The translations under genes were made by a program, and so were the position numbers. Below, piece after piece: positions 1-9,967 of a DNA stretch of 64,000 nucleotides; position 1 is the stretch's first letter; every line of letters starts with the position of its first letter. Under the pieces are notes generated by a model that saw only the letters and a program-made list of their open reading frames with translations, made no database searches and had not been told where the DNA came from. This DNA comes from Bradyrhizobium sp. (GTDB lineage Bacteria > Pseudomonadota > Alphaproteobacteria > Rhizobiales > Xanthobacteraceae). Where the stretch lies: contig NZ_JACRMG010000018.1 of the NCBI RefSeq assembly GCF_016219575.1, positions 1-64,000 of the forward strand, in the 5' to 3' direction.

Positions 1-151
1 ATGCGCCGATGGGCGACAATCGCAGCATAAGCTTCACCCCGAACACAGCCACCTAGCCTTCAGCCCCAATCCGAAAGACGTCCCTCTTCCCTCTCACGGC
101 CAATAAGTCCAATTACGCAACAGGCCCACAAGGGGAGAGGGTGGATGCAGT

Positions 152-949
152 CTACTCCCCGCCGTCGATCTGGCGGCCCATCAGCGCAATCGCCTTCTGG
201 TAGACGCCCGCGGCGTTCCAGGCCTGGATGGCCGCGAAATTCGGCTCGCCCGGCTGATAGCCGGCGCCGGCGCGCCAGCCATGGGCGCGCAGGAAGTTGG
301 CGGTCGAATTCAGCGCATTCGCCGAGTTCTCGAGATTGCCGGTGCCGTAGGCCAGAATCGCCTTGGGCATGAACTGGGTCTGGCCGACCTCGCCATGCAT
401 GGAGCCGCGCTGGGACGGCGAGAGCGCGCCGCGGTCGATCAGTTGCAGCGCCGCGTAGAGATGCTCGGTGAAATAGGCCGAGCGCCGGCAGTCATAGGCG
501 AGCGTGGCGATGGAGGCGAGCATGTTCTGGTTGCCGCGCTGGGTGCCGAAGCCGGTCTCCATGCCCCAGATCGCCAGCAGCGGCCCCGGCGGCACGCCGT
601 AGCGCTGCTGGATCGAGGCAAACAGCGCGCCTTGCGAGGCCTTCAACTGCCGCCCCTTGGCGACGATGGTGGTGGCGCCGCGCTTGGCGAGGAACTGGTC
701 GAGCGTGAGCTGAAAGCTGCGCTGGCCGCGGTCGGCATTGATGGTCGCCTGCGCATAGTTCGTCGCCATCAGGGCGGAGATCGTGTTGGCGCCGATGCCC
801 TTTGCCCGCGCCTCGCCGGCGAATTGCTGCTTCCAGCCTTCATAGCCGGCGGCGGAGTTGCCGCAAGTGGCGGCGTGAGTCGGCGGACTCAATGCCGACA
901 TGGCCAGGGCAGCGAAGGCAGCCGTCAATAATTTCCTGCGTCCGATCAT
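152..949 (-). CDS. Lytic murein transglycosylase (MltB/SLT_2 type)
   Basis: Predicted periplasmic enzyme that cleaves the MurNAc-GlcNAc bond of peptidoglycan with 1,6-anhydro product formation. The 265-residue protein starts with MIGRRKLLTAAFAAL, a twin-Arg-like/Sec signal peptide ending near THAATC, so it is exported. The SLT_2 fold follows: the stretch AIWGMETGFGTQRGN holds the probable catalytic Glu131, and GEVGQTQFMPKAILAYG is the second family signature. It is shorter than E. coli MltB and has no C-terminal peptidoglycan-binding domain. It is monocistronic, with no obvious partner nearby. The family is clear; its exact role in wall turnover is not. Confidence 0.9.
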   Translation of the reverse strand: MIGRRKLLTAAFAALAMSALSPPTHAATCGNSAAGYEGWKQQFAGEARAKGIGANTISALMATNYAQATINADRGQRSFQLTLDQFLAKRGATTIVAKGRQLKASQGALFASIQQRYGVPPGPLLAIWGMETGFGTQRGNQNMLASIATLAYDCRRSAYFTEHLYAALQLIDRGALSPSQRGSMHGEVGQTQFMPKAILAYGTGNLENSANALNSTANFLRAHGWRAGAGYQPGEPNFAAIQAWNAAGVYQKAIALMGRQIDGGE

Positions 950-1072
950 TGCCGAAACTTCCTTGCGATATGGCCCCGAGCCCCGACAGATTAGCGGAAC
1001 ACCGGCTGAGGTCTAGGCCATCAGGATACCCGCGAATTGACAGCCGCGCCGTTATCGGAGACAAGCCCGCGC

Positions 1073-1309
1073 ATGGCCAAAAAACCCGGGACCAATCCCA
1101 AAGGCGAGTTCGCCTTTTTCAACGTCGTTTATGAAGACGGCTCCCAGCGCTCCAACCGGCGCGTGCCCACCGAACTGCTCGGCGGGCTCGACGGCGACGA
1201 TCCCGCGCGCGGCTACATCATCGAGCAGGACCGCGAAATCGCCGAAAAAGCCGGCCGCCCGCCGCTGGCGATCAAGGAGATCAGCCGGGTCGGCGCGAAG
1301 AAGAAATAG
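1073..1309 (+). CDS. Conserved small hypothetical protein, 78 aa
   Basis: The frame begins MAKKPGTNPKGEFAFFNVVYEDG and ends in a basic KKK tail. I chose the ATG at 1073 rather than an in-frame start 36 nt upstream because a GGAG lies 12 nt before it and the upstream residues look non-coding. The protein is soluble and charged, with neither a signal peptide nor a membrane segment. A YEDGSQRSNRRVP stretch suggests a small beta-rich domain. I recognise no family and assign no function. It is a lone gene between the transglycosylase and the convergent glycosyltransferase. Confidence 0.65.
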   Translation: MAKKPGTNPKGEFAFFNVVYEDGSQRSNRRVPTELLGGLDGDDPARGYIIEQDREIAEKAGRPPLAIKEISRVGAKKK

Positions 1310-1330
1310 GATTTTGGCGCAGGCGCCCGC

Positions 1331-2617
1331 TCATGCGGCTTGGCGCTTGCGATTCTCCAGATATCGCAGGATCGCCTCCGCGGAGCGCGCCGGTCCATTT
1401 CGCCCGGCGTAAGCGGCCTTGATGGCTTGCGCGGCGGCGCGATAGCCCGGCCTGGCCTGCACATCCGCGATCATCGCCGGCAATTTGCCGCGTTCGAGAT
1501 CGCCGATCGACAGCAGGCGCGCCGCTCCCTTTTCCTGCAGCAGATGCACGTTGGTGTCCTGCTCCGGCTGCAAGGGAATGCCGATCAGCGGCGTGCCCGC
1601 CGCCATCGCGCATTGCACGCTGCCCTGGCCGCCGGCGGTCACGGCGAGATCGACCCGCGGCATGATCTTGTGGCTCGGCAGCACGCCGCCGACCGCCACA
1701 TCCGGCGCTTCCATGTCGCCGAGATCGTGCACCGTGCCGGCAACGATCACCTTGGCGCCCGTGCTCGCCGCATCCCGCACTGCGCGCCTCACGATGTCTT
1801 CGGGCGCGGACGTGATGGCGACATAGATCTTGGCGCCGTCGGACGCCAGCAGCCGCTCGACATTGGCGGGGATCGGGCTGTCGATCTCGGCAAAAATCGG
1901 CCCGGTATATTCGAAGCGTGTCGTCGGCCAGTAGTTGCCGCCGGACGGCCGCCAAGCGCGCATCTCGCTCTCGCTAATGCCGTAGACCTCCGGCGCTTCG
2001 GTGACCAGCGACAGGTCACCCAGCAGCAGCGCGGGAAAACTCGGCACGCCCTCTACGCCGAGTTCGCGCGCCAGCGCATTGTAGCCCTCGAGATAGAGCC
2101 GCAGCCGCGGCGCGCCCTTGTTCATCAGGAAGCGGCCGATCCTGTCCGGCACGATCTTGAAGATCGCCTGGGTCGGCCGCGAGGGCGCCGGCAGCATGCC
2201 GCGCTCGAACAGCGGCGGCAGGAAGGCGCCCGCATGCTGGGTCACCAGCGGAATTCCCGCCACCCGCGTCGAGATCAGCGTCGTCAGCGTGAAGCCGATG
2301 ACGACCGCGTCCACGCGATTCCTGCGGAAGTAATCGACCTCGGCGGCGACATAGGTCCGCATCTCGTCTGCGCTGTACATGCTCTGTTTGGGGTCGCCGA
2401 TGCCGACATTGTCGCGGATGAACTTGCGACCGCGCGCCTCGTCCATGCGGGGCCCGACGATGTCGTAGGCGATGCCCTCGGCCTGGATCAGGGCCTCGTG
2501 CACGCCGCCATGGGTGGCCATCACTACCTCGGCCCCCTGCCGCTTCAGGGCCTTGTAGATCTGGATCATCCGCGACGTCTCGGAGAGATAGGCGCACATC
2601 GGCATCAGACAAATCAT
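1331..2617 (-). CDS. UDP-glycosyltransferase-like protein (GT1/MGT, GT-B fold)
   Basis: A 428-residue GT-B glycosyltransferase of the macrolide/sterol glycosyltransferase type. The N-terminal half resembles acceptor-binding domains (MCAYLSETSRMIQIYKAL). The C-terminal half holds the sugar-nucleotide signature LAVTAGGQGSVQCAMAAGTP followed by IGIPLQPEQDTN, where the usual PSPG His is replaced by Gln (GGQGS). The start is well supported: AAGGAGG lies 5 nt before the ATG. It is transcribed divergently from a MarR regulator across a 20-bp palindrome and is the likely regulated target. Donor and acceptor are unknown; glycosylation of a small hydrophobic molecule or drug is a family-based guess. 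Confidence 0.85.
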   Translation of the reverse strand: MICLMPMCAYLSETSRMIQIYKALKRQGAEVVMATHGGVHEALIQAEGIAYDIVGPRMDEARGRKFIRDNVGIGDPKQSMYSADEMRTYVAAEVDYFRRNRVDAVVIGFTLTTLISTRVAGIPLVTQHAGAFLPPLFERGMLPAPSRPTQAIFKIVPDRIGRFLMNKGAPRLRLYLEGYNALARELGVEGVPSFPALLLGDLSLVTEAPEVYGISESEMRAWRPSGGNYWPTTRFEYTGPIFAEIDSPIPANVERLLASDGAKIYVAITSAPEDIVRRAVRDAASTGAKVIVAGTVHDLGDMEAPDVAVGGVLPSHKIMPRVDLAVTAGGQGSVQCAMAAGTPLIGIPLQPEQDTNVHLLQEKGAARLLSIGDLERGKLPAMIADVQARPGYRAAAQAIKAAYAGRNGPARSAEAILRYLENRKRQAA

Positions 2618-2641
2618 GCTCGCCTCCTTGATCGGCCGATA

Positions 2642-2661
2642 TTATGTAATATATTACATAA
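2642..2661. promoter_or_regulatory. Perfect 20-bp palindrome, probable MarR operator
   Basis: The half-site TTATGTAATA is followed directly by its exact reverse complement TATTACATAA. The palindrome ends at the base before the marR-like ATG and lies 25 bp upstream of the divergent glycosyltransferase start. Its AT-richness stands out in very GC-rich sequence. MarR-family dimers typically bind palindromes of about this size in their own divergent promoter, so autoregulation and control of the glycosyltransferase are inferred. Confidence 0.75.
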
Positions 2662-3144
2662 ATGGACCCTCGAATCAAGCTGTCCTCGAAACTTGAGGCC
2701 GACGAGCTGGAGGCGGCCGGCGATGCGGCCGACGCCGTCCGCTGCTTCCGCCTGATGTCGCTCGCCAGCCAGCGCCTGCGATACCTCTACGACCAGCGCC
2801 TGCGCGACGAGGGATTGACGATGCAGCAGGGCATCCTGCTCAGCTTCGTGCGCGCGCATGGCAATCCGACGCTCGGCGAAGCCGCGAAATCGCTGGCGAC
2901 CTCGCACCAGAACGCCAAGCAGATCGCGCTCGCCGTCGCGCGCAAGGGCCTGATCCGGATCGTCGACGACGAGGACGACCGGCGCGCCAAACGGCTGATC
3001 GCGACCAAGGCGGGACAGCGCGGCTGGCACCGCCGCAACGCCAACGATTTCGCCGCGATCGGCCAGTGGTTCGGCGGATTGTCACGCAGCGAGCAGAAGG
3101 AGCTCGCGGCGATGCTGATCAGGCTGATCCGGGGGCTGCATTGA
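2662..3144 (+). CDS. MarR family transcriptional regulator
   Basis: A 160-residue winged-helix regulator. The recognition region PTLGEAAKSLATSHQNAKQIALAVARKG is followed by the wing IVDDEDDRRAKRLIATKAG, which matches the DxRxxR/K wing of MarR proteins. The dimerisation helices are at the ends. The ATG abuts the palindromic operator, so the leader is very short or absent; no Shine-Dalgarno is visible and a later start at Met32 is possible but would shorten helix 1. It probably represses itself and the divergent glycosyltransferase until a ligand binds. The gene ends before a strong bidirectional terminator. Confidence 0.9.
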   Translation: MDPRIKLSSKLEADELEAAGDAADAVRCFRLMSLASQRLRYLYDQRLRDEGLTMQQGILLSFVRAHGNPTLGEAAKSLATSHQNAKQIALAVARKGLIRIVDDEDDRRAKRLIATKAGQRGWHRRNANDFAAIGQWFGGLSRSEQKELAAMLIRLIRGLH

Positions 3145-3191
3145 GTCCGAGTTGCATCGAAGGGCTGCACCATCGCTGGCGGCGGGAACAA

Positions 3192-3221
3192 CAAAACGGC
3201 GGGCTTTCGCCCGCCGTTTTG
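3192..3221. terminator. Bidirectional Rho-independent terminator
   Basis: A perfect 13-bp stem (CAAAACGGCGGGC with its complement) closes a TTTC loop. It has a T-run on the plus side and an A-run on the other, so it can end both the marR-like transcript and the convergent rpoD transcript. Confidence 0.85.
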
Positions 3222-3263
3222 TCTCGATGGATTGCCGGGGTCGAGTCCGGCGAAGACGCGTGA

Positions 3264-5399
<2,136 letters not shown>

Positions 5400-5711
5400 T
5401 CATTGCTCCCGAAACGCGCTCTGCGCTGGAAATGCCGAGCGCACCGAACCAACTCCAGAGGCGGACTTTTTGTCCCCTCTAACCTATGTGCATGAGTCAC
5501 GTGAAAAGGAGGAACCCCGCTTTTCCCGTTTCATGCCCTGACGCGCAAAAGGGCGGCGCTCGTGTCGCCACCCCGGATCCACGTCAGCTGTCTCGAAGCA
5601 CCTAGTAAGGTGCGGCTGTTAAGTTTCGCTTAACCCTGTTTTTGCAGGCAAACCATGGGTTTGGCGAGTCTTTTAATGGGTCCGGCAAGAGCCGTCCGCA
5701 TTATTTTTTGA
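5400..5711 (-). promoter_or_regulatory. dnaG-rpoD intergenic region (probable rpoD promoter/leader)
   Basis: A 312-bp stretch without a supportable gene between the dnaG stop and the rpoD start. It should hold the rpoD promoter and leader. I see no convincing terminator hairpin with a U-run after dnaG, so read-through from dnaG is possible. Confidence 0.5.
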
Positions 5712-7715
5712 TCACACTGAACGCTGGAACCGGCCGGAAAGCTCGCCAAAACCCTCGATCAGGGCCTCGGTGCCTTCGGCTTCCGCCATCCGGGCCTGGA
5801 TATCCTTCAGCCAAGCCAGATGGGCTTCGCTCCCGTCCTCGGCCAAGGCCTGCTCGGCGTCCTTCATCTCCCTAAGTAGGGCGTGGGTTTTCTGATGCAA
5901 GGCAATAAGTTGCCGCCAGGTGGCGAGCACGTCCTCGCGGGCGGCGCCGGTGGCAGCGCCGAACACGGCGCCGGTGGTGATCGCCCGCTCAACCCTTTGA
6001 AAAATCGGGGTTAATCCGCGCGATTCGAGATCGGCGCGCATCTTCTCGGCCTGTTCGGCGGGCTCCGGGGAATGGTGATGGTCCTGCGCGAATGCCGCCA
6101 TGATGCCGGCGCGGAGCTTGATGGCCTCGGGATGGGCCAGTTCGAGGGCGGCGACCTCCTCCAGATGGTCGTGCAGCAGCCAGGGGTGATTGACGAGGGT
6201 CAGCAGGATCAGGGCCTCGCGGCGGGAGAATGCCGAGCGCTGGCCGCGCATGATCGGGCTGTTGGCCAATTGCCCGCTCGCGGCCTGGTAGGGGCCGGGC
6301 GCCAGCGCCGGGGTGCCGCCTCCCTGCCCGCCCCGGGGCGGAAACCGGCCCCGCACGACAGGTGCGCGGGGGGCGAAACGGCGGGCTGATTCGGTGCCGC
6401 CGCGGCCACCGAAATTGCCGCGGGCGTAACCTCCGCGACCCGCCTCCGGCGCAAAGGCGCGCTGCAGGCGTTCGGCGAGATCCTGGCGATAGTAGCGGCG
6501 CACGACCTCGTCGCGGATCGCATTGGTGAGCTCGCCGATACGCGCTTCCAGCGCCGCGCGGCGCTCGGGCGTGGCAAAGCTGCCGCCCTCGATCTCGCGC
6601 GACCAGATCATGTCGGCGAGCCCGCGCGCCGCCGACAGCACGTCCTCGATCGCGGCGCGGCCGCCGGAGCGGGCGAGATCGTCGGGGTCCTGCCCTTCCG
6701 GCAGGAGCGCAAAGCGAAGACTTTTTCCCGGCTTCAGATGCGGCAGCGCGAGGTCAGCGGCGCGCCAGGCCGCCTTCTGTCCGGCGCGGTCGCCGTCGAA
6801 GCAGAGGATCGGCTCGTCGGCGATGCGCCAGAGCAGCGCGAGCTGGTTTTCCGTCAGCGCGGTGCCGAGCGGGGCGACGGCCGCGGGAAAGCCGGCGGCA
6901 ACGAGCGCGATGACGTCGACATAGCCCTCGACCACGATGAGCTGCGCGCCATCATGCGCGGCCTGCCGCGCGGGTGCGTGGTTGTAGAGATTGTCGCCCT
7001 TGTGGAAGAGCGGCGTCTCCGGCGAGTTGAGGTATTTCGGCTGCGCGTCCTTTTCCAGCGCGCGCCCGCCAAAGGCGATGACGCGGCCGCGCAAATCGGT
7101 GATGGGAAAGACGACGCGGTCGCGGAAGCGATCGTAGGGCACGGGAATGTCGTCGCCCGCGATCAGGAGCCCCGCCTCCACCATGTCGGCGACGGGGATG
7201 CCCTGGCTGCCCAAGAACTCCTTCAGCGCAAAGCGCTCGCCGGGTGCATAGCCCAGACGAAACTGCAGCTGCGTGGCGGGCGAAAGGGAGCGGTCGGCGA
7301 GATAGCCGCGCGCCCTGGCGCCGCCCCGCGAGGCCAGCGTGTCCTGGAAGAATTTTGCAGCACACTCCATGACGTCATGCAGCGTCTTGCGCCGCTGCTC
7401 GTGCCGCGCCGCATCCGGGCTCACGGCCGGCAGCGCCATGCCCGCCATCGAGGCGAGACGCTCGACCGCTTCGGGGAACGAGACGCCCTCGGTCTCCATC
7501 ACGAAGTCAAAGATGTTGCCGTGCTTGCCGGAGGAGAAGTCGTGATAAAATCCCTTCTGGTCGTTGACGGTGAAGGACGGCGTCTTCTCCTGCTGGAACG
7601 GCGACAGCCCCTTGTACTCCTTGCCCGCCTTCTTCAGCCGCACGCGCTTGCCCACGACTTCCGAAACCGGAAGCCGGGCTCTGATCTCCTCGAGGAACTG
7701 GGGCGTGAAGCGCAT
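5712..7715 (-). CDS. dnaG: DNA primase DnaG
   Basis: Synthesises RNA primers at the replication fork in partnership with DnaB helicase. The 667-residue protein shows the N-terminal zinc-type domain, the primase core with its TOPRIM segment (LIVVEGYVDVIAL, and ILCFDGDRAGQKAAWRA with acidic metal ligands), a Gly/Arg-rich linker and a C-terminal helicase-binding region. The zinc fold is kept (GLSPFQQEKTPSF, GFYHDFSSGKHGN), but the four usual Cys/His ligands are replaced by Ser38, Gln41, Asp59 and Ser62. The order dnaG then rpoD keeps part of the macromolecular-synthesis arrangement; the YqeY-like gene often nearby is about 12 kb away. Confidence 0.97.
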   Translation of the reverse strand: MRFTPQFLEEIRARLPVSEVVGKRVRLKKAGKEYKGLSPFQQEKTPSFTVNDQKGFYHDFSSGKHGNIFDFVMETEGVSFPEAVERLASMAGMALPAVSPDAARHEQRRKTLHDVMECAAKFFQDTLASRGGARARGYLADRSLSPATQLQFRLGYAPGERFALKEFLGSQGIPVADMVEAGLLIAGDDIPVPYDRFRDRVVFPITDLRGRVIAFGGRALEKDAQPKYLNSPETPLFHKGDNLYNHAPARQAAHDGAQLIVVEGYVDVIALVAAGFPAAVAPLGTALTENQLALLWRIADEPILCFDGDRAGQKAAWRAADLALPHLKPGKSLRFALLPEGQDPDDLARSGGRAAIEDVLSAARGLADMIWSREIEGGSFATPERRAALEARIGELTNAIRDEVVRRYYRQDLAERLQRAFAPEAGRGGYARGNFGGRGGTESARRFAPRAPVVRGRFPPRGGQGGGTPALAPGPYQAASGQLANSPIMRGQRSAFSRREALILLTLVNHPWLLHDHLEEVAALELAHPEAIKLRAGIMAAFAQDHHHSPEPAEQAEKMRADLESRGLTPIFQRVERAITTGAVFGAATGAAREDVLATWRQLIALHQKTHALLREMKDAEQALAEDGSEAHLAWLKDIQARMAEAEGTEALIEGFGELSGRFQRSV

Positions 7716-7882
7716 GGGTGGCGGTAGTGCCTAAGCCGAGGGCAGTCGACTAGCCTTATAGGTAGGGCCCGGGCAGGACCACTCAAGGTGTGAGCAAAAC
7801 TTCATACCATGAGGCCTTATCCGAGCAATTCACAGGCCGTTTTGTCATTGAAGCACTACGGGTTCCAAGCTTGGATAGCCCC

Positions 7883-8437
7883 ATGTTCACGACGTTCAGG
7901 GGCGGACAGAGCGGGGCGTGGCGGATCACGCTGAATTCGGCCGTGCGGGGCGAAGGGCTTCCGGCCGTGCCGGCGCTGGCGATCACGGAGAGCAGCTCGA
8001 TTGCGCTGCCGCTGCTGGCGTCGGCGACCGCCTGGCGGGTCGCGGGCGTCGCGGGACATCTGCGCTATGTCGAGAAGGCCGAGAAGGCGCTGCTTGCCGA
8101 AAAGCAGGCCCCGCTCGGGCGCAAGCAGGCAACCTTTGCAGCGCTGATCCCGATCCGGAAGTCGGCGGCGTGGTGGGCGCTGAACCAGGACGAGCGGCGC
8201 GAGATCCTGGAGGCAAAGTCGCATCACATCTCGGCCAGCCTGAAATATCTGCCGCAGATCGCCCGCCAGCTCTATCACTGCCGCGACCTGGGCGAGCCCT
8301 TCGATTTTCTCACCTGGTTCGAATACGCGCCCGAGCACGCCACGATGTTCGAGGAGCTGGTCGCCATGCTGCGCGCGACGGAGGAATGGACGTTCGTCGA
8401 GCGCGAGATCGACCTGCGGCTGCGGCTGGTGGAATGA
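7883..8437 (+). CDS. cld: Chlorite dismutase, short (lineage II, dimeric) type
   Basis: Heme b enzyme predicted to convert chlorite to chloride and O2. From the ATG at 7883 it is 184 aa, about the size of the short dimeric Cld of Nitrobacter, which it resembles from memory almost throughout the C-terminal half (LIPIRKSAAWW, KSHHI, LTWFEYAPEHATMFE). The second His of KSHHI (His115) fits the proximal heme ligand and Arg128 (IARQLYHCRD) the distal catalytic Arg. A GTG 93 nt upstream is in frame, but the 31 extra residues do not resemble the family. There is no signal peptide, so it should be cytoplasmic. It stands alone with no (per)chlorate reductase gene nearby. Confidence 0.88.
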   Translation: MFTTFRGGQSGAWRITLNSAVRGEGLPAVPALAITESSSIALPLLASATAWRVAGVAGHLRYVEKAEKALLAEKQAPLGRKQATFAALIPIRKSAAWWALNQDERREILEAKSHHISASLKYLPQIARQLYHCRDLGEPFDFLTWFEYAPEHATMFEELVAMLRATEEWTFVEREIDLRLRLVE

Positions 8438-8457
8438 TCCCTCCTCGTCTCCCTCCC

Positions 8458-8546
8458 CGTCATGGCCGGGCGTGTCCCGGCCATCCACGCCTTAAGCAGG
8501 ACTTGCAAGGAAGTCGTGGATGCCCGGGACAAGCCCGGGCATGACG
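8458..8546. repeat. Intergenic inverted repeat, family A (REP-like)
   Basis: The ends are CGTCATG and CATGACG, and each arm contains its own GC palindrome (CCGGGCGTGTCCCGG; CCCGGGACAAGCCCGGG) plus the paired words CATCCACG/CGTGGATG. It can fold into a long hairpin and contains no gene. It looks like a dispersed palindromic element of Bradyrhizobium type. Confidence 0.75.
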
Positions 8547-8556
8547 AAGTCACTGG

Positions 8557-8955
8557 TCACTGCGCCAGGAATTTCCCCGACTCGATCCGCGGCAACCCGG
8601 CGACCGGCCAGTTGTAGACATAGGTCCAGGCCTCGCTGTTGCCACCGCCTTCGAGCGTGACGCCGAGCATCTGCCGCAGATATTCGGTCGGCTGCGGAAA
8701 GGCCTCGCCGTAGGCTTCGTACATGTCGAATTCGTGCAGCATCTCGTCGCGGGCGCGCAAGCGGTAGAGCTCGCCGTGGACGATGTCGGCAGGATCGTCC
8801 GACAGCACGAGGCCGGGATAGTGCTTCACCAGATAAAGCCGGCCGCGGCAGCGCGCCTCGCCGATGAGGTCGGCATTGGCGGACAGCAGCCGCGCCATCG
8901 GATGGTCGAAGCCGCGCATCAAGGTGCCGTAGACGAAGAGACGGTCGGAGATCAT
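8557..8955 (-). CDS. Gamma-glutamylcyclotransferase-like (AIG2/GGCT) protein
   Basis: A 132-residue protein with the GGCT-like fold. The signature FVYGTLMRGFDHP at the N-terminus forms the substrate-binding loop, and EMLHEFDMYEAYGEAF supplies the acidic residue expected at the active site. The family cyclises gamma-glutamyl groups with release of 5-oxoproline, although many bacterial members have other or unknown substrates. I placed the start at the Met directly before ISDRLFVYGTL; an in-frame Met five codons upstream is possible. Palindromic repeats flank the gene on both sides. Its neighbours suggest no pathway. Confidence 0.8.
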   Translation of the reverse strand: MISDRLFVYGTLMRGFDHPMARLLSANADLIGEARCRGRLYLVKHYPGLVLSDDPADIVHGELYRLRARDEMLHEFDMYEAYGEAFPQPTEYLRQMLGVTLEGGGNSEAWTYVYNWPVAGLPRIESGKFLAQ

Positions 8956-8966
8956 TTTCCACCCAG

Positions 8967-9067
8967 TCATTCCGGGGCGATGCGTCAGCATCGAACTAAG
9001 GGGCGCCCTTGCGCCCCTGAGAATCTCGAGATTCCGGGTCTGGTGCTGGCGCACCATCCCGGAATGA
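8967..9067. repeat. Intergenic inverted repeat, family B, copy 1
   Basis: It begins TCATTCCGGGG and ends CCCGGAATGA, with an internal AATCTCGAGATTCCGGG core. An extra small hairpin GGGGCGCC/GGGCGCAAGGGCGCCC-like lies in the left arm. Related copies occur at 32207-32285 and 55670-55745. Confidence 0.8.
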
Positions 9068-9074
9068 CGGGGGC

Positions 9075-9899
9075 CTATACCATATCTTTCGCCATCACTA
9101 CTTCCTCGGTGACGACCACGAACTTCGTCAGCGTCATGCGGCCGAAACTGGTGGTGAGCGCGACGTCGGCGGCGTCGCGGCCGGTGCCCATCAGGATGCG
9201 GCCGATGCGCGGCGTGTTGTGGCGGGCGTCGAAGGTGTACCACTGGCCGGACAGGTAGACCTCGAACCAGCCGGAGAAATCCATCGGCTCGGGGTCCGGC
9301 GGCACGCCGATGTCGCCGAGATAGCCGGTGCAGTAGCGCGCGGGGATTCCCATGCAGCGGCACAGCGTCAGCGCCAGATGCGCGAAATCGCGGCAGACGC
9401 CGGTGCGCTGCTCGTAGACGTCGTGCGCCGACTTCATGTGATGGGCGTGCTGATAACCGAAGGTGACGTGACGGTGCACGAATTCGACGATCGCCTGCAC
9501 GCGCGGCCAGCCCTGCGGCGTGCCGGAGAACAGCGACCAGGCGATGTCGGTGAGCTTGTCGGTCTCGCAATAGCGGCTCGGCATCAGATAGAGCAGGACG
9601 TCGTCGGGCAATTGCTCGATCGGCAGCTGCTGCGCGGTCGGCACGACTATGTCGGGCAGCCCGGTATCGCGCACCAGCGCGGCGCCGCGCAGCGTCACGC
9701 CGCCGGCGGGCGCGACGAGGCGGCCGCAGACATTGCCGAAGGAGTCGCGATAGAAGCCGATCGGCACGTCGGGCTCGGCGACGATGCGCTCGGTGCCGAC
9801 AATGTCGGAAAAACGCGATGGATGGATCGAGAGCATGATCACCATCGGCGTCGGCTGCACCGCCGCGTGGGAAATCTCGAAGCCGACCCTGATCTCCAT
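9075..9899 (-). CDS. Transglutaminase-like protein (possibly lacking the catalytic His)
   Basis: A 274-residue protein with the bacterial transglutaminase N-terminal beta domain followed by a papain-like transglutaminase core. Cys169 sits in RTGVCRDFAHLAL and the Asp in WYTFDARHN; where family members usually have HAW before EVYL, this protein has SGW, so the expected His appears to be Ser. The start is the ATG preceded by GGAA at 9 nt; a TTG ten codons upstream is less likely. A second family member lies 68 bp upstream on the same strand, so the two probably form an operon. Substrate and role are unknown; related pairs are often annotated as cysteine proteases. Confidence 0.85.
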   Translation of the reverse strand: MEIRVGFEISHAAVQPTPMVIMLSIHPSRFSDIVGTERIVAEPDVPIGFYRDSFGNVCGRLVAPAGGVTLRGAALVRDTGLPDIVVPTAQQLPIEQLPDDVLLYLMPSRYCETDKLTDIAWSLFSGTPQGWPRVQAIVEFVHRHVTFGYQHAHHMKSAHDVYEQRTGVCRDFAHLALTLCRCMGIPARYCTGYLGDIGVPPDPEPMDFSGWFEVYLSGQWYTFDARHNTPRIGRILMGTGRDAADVALTTSFGRMTLTKFVVVTEEVVMAKDMV

Positions 9900-9967
9900 G
9901 CCCAAAAATTCCGCAATTGCCACGACCAAAGGCGCGCCTCACGGGAGACACGTCAGTATGAGTCTCC

